Positions 6,754 through 10,732 of a stretch of 10,732 nucleotides of DNA are shown here, piece by piece (position 1 is the first letter of the stretch; the number at the start of each line of letters is the position of its first letter). The stretch is from a bacterium (lineage in GTDB: Bacteria; Patescibacteriota; CPR2; UBA1875; JAJYID01): the NCBI GenBank assembly GCA_021791015.1, contig JAJYFH010000017.1, positions 1 to 10,732 of the forward strand, given 5' to 3'. The notes below the pieces were generated by a model. That model ran no database searches and was not told the origin of the DNA. It saw only the letters and a list, made by a program, of their open reading frames with translations. Position numbers and translations under genes: made by a program.

Positions 6754-6774
6754 CGGCGAAGAGCCGTTTTTTTT
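6754..6774 (+). terminator. Composite terminator at the right IS junction
   Basis: CGGC (6754-6757), a GAAGA loop and GCCG (6763-6766) are followed by eight Ts. The stem is mostly IS sequence, whereas the closing G and the T-run come from the target duplication. The stem has only four GC pairs, so efficiency is uncertain. It would end transposase transcripts directly after the stop at 6752. Confidence 0.5.
6766..6774 (+). repeat. Target-site duplication of the IS, right copy
   Basis: GTTTTTTTT immediately outside the right inverted repeat, identical to 5254-5262. Together with the last bases of the IS it also completes a terminator-like hairpin (6754-6774). Confidence 0.8.
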
Positions 6775-6790
6775 AGAAAATCAAAAATAG

Positions 6791-6829
6791 AAAAAGGCGC
6801 GGTGCTCTGGGTGAGTTCCGCGCCTTTTT
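6791..6829. terminator. Bidirectional intrinsic terminator
   Basis: AAAAAGGCGCGG (6791-6802) pairs perfectly with CCGCGCCTTTTT (6818-6829) around a 15-base loop, giving a GC-rich stem with an A-run before and a T-run after. On the minus strand it lies about 35 nt past the stop of the LPXTG gene and is followed by more T-rich sequence. It also terminates plus-strand transcription from the IS side. Confidence 0.85.
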
Positions 6830-6863
6830 GTCTGAGGGCAGACAGGAGGGTTTCGAACTGGAC

Positions 6864-7529
6864 CTAGCGCCGGCGTCTCCGGATGAAACCGGTAAAAACG
6901 CCGCCTGTGCCGATCAAACCGAGGCCGGAGAGGCCTGCAGCCAGCGAGTCGATGCCCGTGTGCGGCAGGCTAGTCGCTGCCGGTGCCGTGTGGGTAGCCG
7001 CGGCCGCCGAGGTAGTCACCGGTGTAGAAACCGGTGTCTGGGTTGCCGGAGTAGTCGTCTGTCCGCTGCCGGCACCCGGGTTCTGCGCGTCGACGGTGAA
7101 TGTCGACGTAGGACCGACAGAACAACCAGTGCCGATCAGCTTCACATCAATCGTGTGTGTCGAACCAGGTGCCGCGTTCGCGGGAATGGTCACACTACCC
7201 GAATAGCTACCGCTGCCACCCCCAGCTTCGCCCTGGTCAGTTCCATCCAGCTGGATGACAACTGCATCCAACTGAGTGCCAGTCAGGCTGTAGGAGCCCG
7301 ACAGGCTGACGATCTGCCCGGCCGGACCGTGCGTCGGCACGAGGACCGGAGCATTCGCGCTGCAGTTGATCTTGGTAGTCCCGGTAGTCCCGTAGACCGA
7401 GTTGGTGGCCTTGCCGCCGCTGGATGCGAGGGCGATGGCCGTCGCTGCCGCCAGGATAACTATACAGGCGCAGACGATTGCTATCGCGATGGGCCCAAAG
7501 CCCATCAACCTCTTGGTTCTCTTCCTCAT
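6864..7529 (-). CDS. GC-rich LPXTG cell-wall-anchored surface protein
   Basis: The 221-aa protein has a basic start (MRKRTKR) and an N-terminal export/membrane helix (about 10-36). An Ig-like or carbohydrate-binding-like beta domain follows (about 55-147), with Cys56 and Cys136 as a possible disulfide, then a Thr/Pro/Ala-rich stalk (about 151-187). It closes with a complete sorting signal: LPHTG (188-192), a Gly/Leu-rich hydrophobic stretch (about 195-215) and RRRRR (217-221). This is the class-A sortase substrate plan. Sortase itself is not in the window. By eye the gene is about 60% GC, with GC-ending codons, clearly above its neighbours. A weak AGGGGA precedes the ATG. It has its own promoter and terminator, so it is a monocistronic unit. 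A longer open frame on the opposite strand (6828-7637) is a by-product of the GC bias. The ligand is unknown. Confidence 0.83.
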   Translation of the reverse strand: MRKRTKRLMGFGPIAIAIVCACIVILAAATAIALASSGGKATNSVYGTTGTTKINCSANAPVLVPTHGPAGQIVSLSGSYSLTGTQLDAVVIQLDGTDQGEAGGGSGSYSGSVTIPANAAPGSTHTIDVKLIGTGCSVGPTSTFTVDAQNPGAGSGQTTTPATQTPVSTPVTTSAAAATHTAPAATSLPHTGIDSLAAGLSGLGLIGTGGVFTGFIRRRRR

Positions 7530-7704
7530 GATTTTCCCCTTTCGGTCGTTTGTTTATATGAAGAAGATTTTATAGCCCCAAAGAGTATAGCCGTTTCTGA
7601 AAACCGAAAACCGGTTTCAAAAAAAGGGCACTCTTGAATAAAGAATTAAAAGAACACCCCCCCGCTCATCAGCCAAAGTCTATTCTAGGCTCAGCTGATA
7701 AGTT

Positions 7705-7733
7705 ATCATATCACATAAGAATTATTTTGGCAA
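7705..7733 (-). promoter_or_regulatory. Promoter of the LPXTG gene (long leader)
   Basis: On the minus strand TTGCCA (7728-7733), a 17-base spacer and TATGAT (7705-7710) form a good sigma70-type promoter, with an extended -10 (TGA before the box). The start near 7698 gives a leader of about 170 nt. The leader contains two potential hairpins: ATCAGC...GCTGAT (about 7668-7700) and AAACCG/CGGTTT (about 7600-7618). Confidence 0.6.
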
Positions 7734-7743
7734 GAGTTTTTTG

Positions 7744-7876
7744 CTGAACCACATGCACTTTTTGTCATCCATGGATTTTTACTAGGAATTTGTGCTTTAA
7801 AATGATTCTGGTCAAGCCAGAATGACGCGTATTGGTCATTTTTTATGAACGATTTTAAAAAGTGCACGTGGGTCAG
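7744..7876. mobile_element. MITE-like inverted-repeat element, 133 bp
   Basis: CTGAACCACATGCACTTTTT (7744-7763) and the complement of 7857-7876 agree at 18 of 20 positions, giving terminal inverted repeats around about 93 bp of non-coding DNA. TTTTTTG occurs next to the left end (7737-7743) and close to the right end (7879-7885), a possible but low-complexity target duplication. It encodes nothing. It could instead be a large regulatory palindrome between the divergent promoters. Confidence 0.5.
7804..7826 (-). repeat. GTCATTC...GAATC palindromic repeat with TGG/CCA core
   Basis: On the plus strand GATTCTGG, TCAAG, CCAGAATGAC. The stem ATTCTGG/CCAGAAT is perfect with a five-base loop. It is the same family as the doublet at 2758-2845. 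Confidence 0.75.
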
Positions 7877-7901
7877 ATTTTTTTGATTGATTTAATGGCT
7901 C

Positions 7902-7931
7902 CTGTCAATTATTCTCAGCTTGTGCTAAAAT
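7902..7931 (+). promoter_or_regulatory. Probable ychF promoter
   Basis: TAAAAT (7926-7931), preceded by TGC as an extended -10, with a poor -35 CTGTCA (7902-7907) at 18 bases. Transcription would start near 7938 and leave a leader of about 18 nt, just enough for the AAGGAG at 7946-7951. Confidence 0.45.
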
Positions 7932-7955
7932 TAATTGGTTAATCCAAGGAGCTCT

Positions 7956-9122
7956 ATGGGCCTATCTATCGGAATAGTCGGGCTGCCGAATGTCGGCAAA
8001 AGCACGCTTTTTAACGCTTTGACGCAGAATAAGGCGGAGGCTTCGAATTACCCATTTTGCACCATCGATCCGAATGTGGGCATTGTGGAGGTGCCGGACG
8101 AACGGTTGCAAAAGCTGGCTGAAGTTGTTCCAACCCAGAAAATCGTCCCGGCAATCGTCGAATTTATCGATATTGCGGGAATAGTGAAGGGCGCAGCAGA
8201 AGGCGAAGGCCTCGGCAATAAATTTCTGGCCAATATACGCGAGTGTGACGCGATTGCTGAAGTCGTACGTGTATTTTCAGATACAAATATCACTCATGTG
8301 GCCGGAAAAGTTGATCCAACCTCCGACATGGAAACCATTAAAATGGAACTGGTGCTTTCCGATCTCGAAACAGTGGGGAAAAGGGCAGCCAAGCTGACTA
8401 AGGATGTAAAAGGCGATCCAAAACTCAAAGAAGCTTTGGATTTAGTCCAAAAAATACAGACCGAACTTGAGAAAGGAAGGGCAGCCCGAGAATTGGATTT
8501 GTCTGAAAAAGATATCGAGAAAATTAAAGACTTAAACCTGCTTACTTTAAAACCGCATATCTATATCTTCAATGTCGATGAAGAAAATCTTACCTCTCAT
8601 GTCATTCCCGCGCAGGCGGGAATCCAGGACATTATTGGTATAGATTCCCGCCTGCGCGGGAATGACAAAGATGGCGGGAATGACAAAAATAGTGGAGAAA
8701 ATAAAGTCGCTCAAAATGACAACAACCATGTCTTAATTTCAGCAAAGATTGAATCTGAACTAAACGAGCTTTCCGAGGAAGAAAAGAAAGAATATCTTTC
8801 AGAGCTGGGACAATCTGAGACGGGATTAAACCGGCTAATCAAGAAAGGATATGATCTGCTTGGCCTCCAAACCTACTTCACAGCCGGAGAAAAGGAGATC
8901 AAGGCATGGACCATTCATAAAGGGGACAAAGCGCCGCAAGCCGCCGGCGTCATCCATACCGACTTTGAAAAAGGGTTCATCAAAGCCGAGACTGTTTCCT
9001 GGCAGGATCTAGTTGAACATAAAGGCTGGGCAGGCGCTAAAGCGGCCGGCAAAGTCCGCCTCGAGGGCAAAGATTACACCGTCCAAGACGGCGATGTGAT
9101 GGTGTTTAAGTTTAATGTATAG
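7956..9122 (+). CDS. ychF: YchF/OLA1-type ATPase with an in-frame palindromic repeat insertion
   Basis: YchF is an Obg-related P-loop NTPase that prefers ATP and binds the ribosome. The product is 388 aa from the ATG at 7956, chosen because AAGGAG (7946-7951) precedes it; an in-frame TTG at 7935 has no such site. Visible elements are the P-loop GLPNVGKST (9-17), DIAG (72-75) followed by the family hallmark GAAEGEGLGNKFLANIRE, NVDE (206-209) in the place of NKxD, which is the YchF variant linked to ATP use, and SAK (262-264). The C-terminal TGS domain runs from about 305 to 387. Residues about 213-255 do not look like YchF: HVIPAQAGI and SRLRGND are direct translations of the two arms of a palindromic DNA repeat (8601-8666), followed by a six-residue tandem. 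The frame stays open and all motifs remain, so the protein is probably functional, with a longer loop before the SAK strand. Confidence 0.96.
   Translation: MGLSIGIVGLPNVGKSTLFNALTQNKAEASNYPFCTIDPNVGIVEVPDERLQKLAEVVPTQKIVPAIVEFIDIAGIVKGAAEGEGLGNKFLANIRECDAIAEVVRVFSDTNITHVAGKVDPTSDMETIKMELVLSDLETVGKRAAKLTKDVKGDPKLKEALDLVQKIQTELEKGRAARELDLSEKDIEKIKDLNLLTLKPHIYIFNVDEENLTSHVIPAQAGIQDIIGIDSRLRGNDKDGGNDKNSGENKVAQNDNNHVLISAKIESELNELSEEEKKEYLSELGQSETGLNRLIKKGYDLLGLQTYFTAGEKEIKAWTIHKGDKAPQAAGVIHTDFEKGFIKAETVSWQDLVEHKGWAGAKAAGKVRLEGKDYTVQDGDVMVFKFNV
8601..8666. repeat. Perfect inverted doublet of dRS3-like repeats inside ychF
   Basis: The 24 bases at 8601-8624 are the exact reverse complement of 8643-8666, with an 18-base loop. 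Each arm holds a 20-mer of the form ATTCCC-N8-GGGAAT (ATTCCCGCGCAGGCGGGAAT at 8604-8623), the pattern described for neisserial dRS3 repeats. The doublet is read in frame as residues 216-237 of YchF. Confidence 0.9.
8657..8692. repeat. 18-bp tandem duplication next to the ychF doublet
   Basis: CGGGAATGACAAAGATGG (8657-8674) is followed by CGGGAATGACAAAAATAG (8675-8692), 16 of 18 identical. It duplicates the end of the second repeat arm and adds six in-frame codons. Confidence 0.8.
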
Positions 9123-9153
9123 GGAGATCGTCAATCCACTACTTTTTTCGCTC

Positions 9154-9180
9154 GTCATTCCCGCGCAGGCGGGAATCCAG
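9154..9180 (+). repeat. Left 27-bp inverted repeat of the GIY-YIG unit
   Basis: Contains the exact 20-mer ATTCCCGCGCAGGCGGGAAT (9157-9176) with GTC before and CCAG after. It is the perfect reverse complement of 9483-9509 and ends one base before the GIY-YIG stop codon. Confidence 0.92.
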
Positions 9181-9181
9181 C

Positions 9182-9469
9182 CTAAATAATTTCATTATAC
9201 AAATCTCTCCATTCAGGATTAGATTTTTCGATTAGTCGCAGCTTCCATCTTCTTTCCCATTTCTTAAGCCGTTTTTCTCGTTTTATTGCTGCTTCAGCTG
9301 TCTGATGTTCTTCGAAGTAAACTAAAAGGTGCGTTTGATATTTATTACTGAATCCCCCAACAAGATCATTTTTGTGTTGGTAAACTCTTTTAATTAGCTC
9401 AGAGGTAACCCCAATATAAAGAGTCCCATTTTTCTTACTGGCCAAAATATAAACCCAAAATTTTTTCAT
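9182..9469 (-). CDS. Single-domain GIY-YIG nuclease (UPF0213/YhbQ-like)
   Basis: The 95-aa protein is a bare GIY-YIG endonuclease domain. It shows VYIL (6-9) in the place of GIY, YIG (18-20), the catalytic Arg28 in LIKRVYQHK, His32, and Glu65 in AIKREKRLKKW as the metal ligand. The common ending NPEWRDLY (84-91) is also present. All catalytic positions of the family are present, so activity as a metal-dependent nuclease is likely; it lacks the extra domains of UvrC or of homing endonucleases. Start ATG 9469 has only a weak ribosome binding site (GAGAT), and no separate promoter was found. The gene is enclosed by perfect 27-bp inverted repeats, 1 nt past its stop and 13 nt before its start, with no room for anything else. 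This suggests that the gene and the repeats form one unit. Confidence 0.92.
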   Translation of the reverse strand: MKKFWVYILASKKNGTLYIGVTSELIKRVYQHKNDLVGGFSNKYQTHLLVYFEEHQTAEAAIKREKRLKKWERRWKLRLIEKSNPEWRDLYNEII

Positions 9470-9482
9470 ATCTCATAACTTT

Positions 9483-9509
9483 CTGGATTCCCGCCTGCGC
9501 GGGAATGAC
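9483..9509 (-). repeat. Right 27-bp inverted repeat of the GIY-YIG unit
   Basis: CTGG, the 20-mer ATTCCCGCCTGCGCGGGAAT (9487-9506), then GAC. It is the exact reverse complement of 9154-9180 and lies directly upstream of the GIY-YIG start. Confidence 0.92.
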
Positions 9510-9519
9510 GCTATCTTCC

Positions 9520-9538
9520 CATTCAAGTTCAGAATGAC
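9520..9538 (-). repeat. Further short GTCATTC repeat variant
   Basis: On the plus strand CATTC, AAGTTCA, GAATGAC: a five-base stem with the same GAATGAC end as the other copies but a different core. It lies between the GIY-YIG unit and the membrane-protein gene. It is short and could be chance. Confidence 0.4.
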
Positions 9539-9542
9539 AGGA

Positions 9543-10732
9543 TCACGATGATAATTTCTTGTCAATTCTCCCCACGAAAAACAAGTATCCGATTCCGGAG
9601 AAGCTAAGAACAATTCCTGCCCAGTCGATCCAACCGTACGTGAAATACAACTTCACATGATGCGAAGTGGGCACGACCATCATATAAGCAGGGGATACCA
9701 GATAGGGGCCATTTGCGCCCTGAGCTCTCCAGGTAGGAAAGTAAGATATTTTCACCACAACCGGTGAGCCGATTTTATCAGTATCGAACTCAATCGAATC
9801 ATTAGTTTGTTTAATGTTGCTTATCTTGGCCGCCTCAAACTTTGAGCCCTGAGGCTTTAAGTTTGATAATGTCGTTTCCTGGGCATTACTCTGGGCAAAT
9901 ACTATGGGCTTAGATGGGTCTGCATGCTCGTACCAATCGAACGACTCATTTAGCCAATTTTTATCCTTTTTTTGTAGTGAAAAGTCCTCAACCCCTGTAA
10001 CCATGCTTGAATTTTTTACTTCGTACACACTGAAGGGGCCAACATCTTGTATTTTTTCAAGGTCGTGATTTGCATTTGCGTCTTTTTTAATTAAATCAGA
10101 ATAAGCCACAAAGTAGCTCGCCCCAGACATTTGCAAATGTTTTACGCCTTTATCAAAGTCAAACGGCGGGTATTTAAATCCGGCAACTGCCGAGGTTGGC
10201 TTGTCCGTAGTCTCGGCTTGATTGACGAAATGGAACGGCCCGGTTAGCCCCGATTCTATCAAAAGCCCTTCATATGTCGGCTGGCCGGAAAAAACGGGAA
10301 TGGTCTCCAGAATGCGCGGCGTGCCGTATTTATCATATTCCGGCCTATACTCCCACATCACCCTTCCTTTCGGTAAAGCGCCCAGAAACTTGAAGAGGCT
10401 GTCAGCTTCGGGCCATGGCGCTTTTGCTTCATAACCTTCAAAGTTCCACTTAAACCAAGCCGGCAGGAATGAGATATTTATCCTAACCAGAGCTATCGAA
10501 AGTCCGGAAACAATTAGAAAAATCACTATCATCACTGCATGGGATTTCTTTTTCAAAAATGCCAAAAAGTCGCCGCCGAAGTAAGCCGCCAAAAAAATTA
10601 TAGAGAATGAAATGTATGGCAAAAAACGAGTGTTCCAAACGGTCGAGTTGTTTAGGTGAAGATACACGGCAGAAGATAAAATTAAAAGCCCGAAAAACGC
10701 CAGCAAGCTTCTTTCCTTTTTGTAAATTGCCA
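9543..10732 (-). CDS. C-terminal part of a large multi-pass membrane protein (GT-C/YfhO or PTPS-related type)
   Basis: The frame is open to the window edge: codons before the TTG at 10706 (AIYKKERS) continue without a stop, so the true start lies outside and the visible part is about 396 residues. Membrane helices are seen near the beginning (LLAFFGLLILSSAVYL; FLPYISFSIIFLAAYF; AVMIVIFLIVSGLSIALV) and at the end (WAGIVLSFSGIGYLFFV). Between them is a roughly 270-residue extracytoplasmic domain containing WNTRFLPY just before, GRVMWEY, GASYFVAYSDL, YFPTWRAQG and HHVKLYFTYGW. This arrangement fits large GT-C-like or YfhO/6-pyruvoyl-tetrahydropterin-synthase-related membrane proteins, thought to act in cell-surface glycosylation or polymer assembly. 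The family name is tentative and the substrate unknown. Confidence 0.65.
   Translation of the reverse strand, partial: AIYKKERSLLAFFGLLILSSAVYLHLNNSTVWNTRFLPYISFSIIFLAAYFGGDFLAFLKKKSHAVMIVIFLIVSGLSIALVRINISFLPAWFKWNFEGYEAKAPWPEADSLFKFLGALPKGRVMWEYRPEYDKYGTPRILETIPVFSGQPTYEGLLIESGLTGPFHFVNQAETTDKPTSAVAGFKYPPFDFDKGVKHLQMSGASYFVAYSDLIKKDANANHDLEKIQDVGPFSVYEVKNSSMVTGVEDFSLQKKDKNWLNESFDWYEHADPSKPIVFAQSNAQETTLSNLKPQGSKFEAAKISNIKQTNDSIEFDTDKIGSPVVVKISYFPTWRAQGANGPYLVSPAYMMVVPTSHHVKLYFTYGWIDWAGIVLSFSGIGYLFFVGRIDKKLSS

Larger units (their letters stand above)
5263..6765 (+). mobile_element. Complete ISL3-family insertion sequence (1503 bp)
   Basis: The ends are imperfect 26-bp inverted repeats. Both read GGCTC, nine mostly divergent bases, then TAGCGGGGTAAA (left 5263-5288; right 6740-6765 on the complement); 19 of 26 positions agree. 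The outer GGCTCTTC of the right end is typical of ISL3 elements. The sequence GTTTTTTTT occurs directly outside both ends (5254-5262 and 6766-6774), a 9-bp direct repeat. The family usually makes 8-bp duplications, so the extra base may be chance or slippage in the T-tract. One intact transposase gene fills the element and there are no passenger genes. It appears complete and potentially active. Confidence 0.93.
7530..7955. other. Divergent intergenic region between the LPXTG gene and ychF
   Basis: No coding sequence is credible here. From left to right it holds the structured leader and promoter of the LPXTG gene (minus), a 133-bp inverted-repeat element (7744-7876) with a palindromic repeat inside (7804-7826), and the ychF promoter (plus). 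Confidence 0.8.

Noticed and set aside
6828..7637. A 269-codon open frame on the plus strand opposite the LPXTG gene
   Set aside because: It is Arg/Cys/Gly-rich without recognisable motifs, crosses the terminator and runs antisense to a gene with a full sorting signal. GC-rich DNA tends to lack stops in such frames.
7935..7955. Upstream TTG start for ychF
   Set aside because: The AAGGAG lies downstream of this TTG and at the right distance from ATG 7956, and the known family start MGLSIGIVGLPNVGKS fits that ATG.
8547..8729. Minus-strand open frame within ychF
   Set aside because: It exists because the palindromic doublet is open in several frames; it lacks a ribosome binding site and is antisense to ychF.
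9123..9180. Intrinsic terminator after ychF formed by the repeat
   Set aside because: The hairpin is strong but is not followed by a T-run on the plus strand; a role in transcript end protection is possible but not shown.
9182..9469. UvrC or homing endonuclease in an intron
   Set aside because: The protein is only the nuclease domain, without UvrC's other domains. No intron or split gene surrounds it, since ychF ends normally at 9122 and the next gene is separate.
8601..9509. CRISPR array
   Set aside because: The repeats are few, palindromic, in opposite orientations and irregularly spaced, with no spacer-like units or cas genes.
9154..9509. Classical DDE-type insertion sequence
   Set aside because: There is no DDE transposase, and I saw no convincing direct duplication outside the 27-bp repeats.

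Overview
The window most likely comes from a small-genome bacterium of the Patescibacteria (CPR) type. The grounds are a stripped-down type IV pilus PilM-N-O-P cassette with no secretin gene in view, tight gene overlaps, surface proteins of a kind common in that group, and many short palindromic GTCATTC...GAATC repeats between genes. This is an inference from style and synteny; no rRNA or other marker is present.

Layout. Positions 1-2557 (minus strand) hold a type IV pilus operon: pilM, pilN, pilO, a tiny PilP-like gene, and the first codons of a further gene that is probably the pilus ATPase. All joints are overlaps or 2-nt gaps, and a good promoter lies at 2614-2643. Positions 2558-2985 are a gene-free spacer with that promoter and three short palindromic repeats. 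Positions 2986-5153 (minus) are a two-gene operon encoding a membrane-anchored SurA/PpiC-like chaperone and a secreted, cysteine-containing surface protein, driven by a near-perfect promoter at 5223-5253. Positions 5263-6765 are a complete ISL3-family insertion sequence with 26-bp imperfect terminal repeats and a 9-bp target duplication. It sits one base upstream of the -35 box of the chaperone promoter.

Positions 6791-7733 are a self-contained, strikingly GC-rich gene for an LPXTG (sortase-type) surface protein, with its own promoter and a bidirectional terminator. A 133-bp inverted-repeat element (7744-7876) separates that promoter from the one for ychF. Positions 7956-9122 (plus) encode the YchF/OLA1 ATPase, which carries an in-frame palindromic repeat doublet. 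Positions 9154-9509 are a compact 356-bp unit: a single-domain GIY-YIG nuclease gene bracketed by perfect 27-bp inverted copies of the same repeat. From 9543 to the end (minus) lies the C-terminal part of a large membrane protein resembling GT-C/YfhO-type enzymes.

The most interesting signal is the repeat system. At least eight copies share constant ends (GTCATTC / GAATC) around variable but self-complementary cores. They occur as singlets, as head-to-head doublets (one inside the ychF reading frame), and as the brackets of a nuclease gene. This looks like a REPIN-style arrangement in which a GIY-YIG nuclease takes the place of the usual RAYT transposase. The pilus operon and the chaperone/surface-protein operon both concern the cell envelope, and the insertion sequence touches the regulation of the second.
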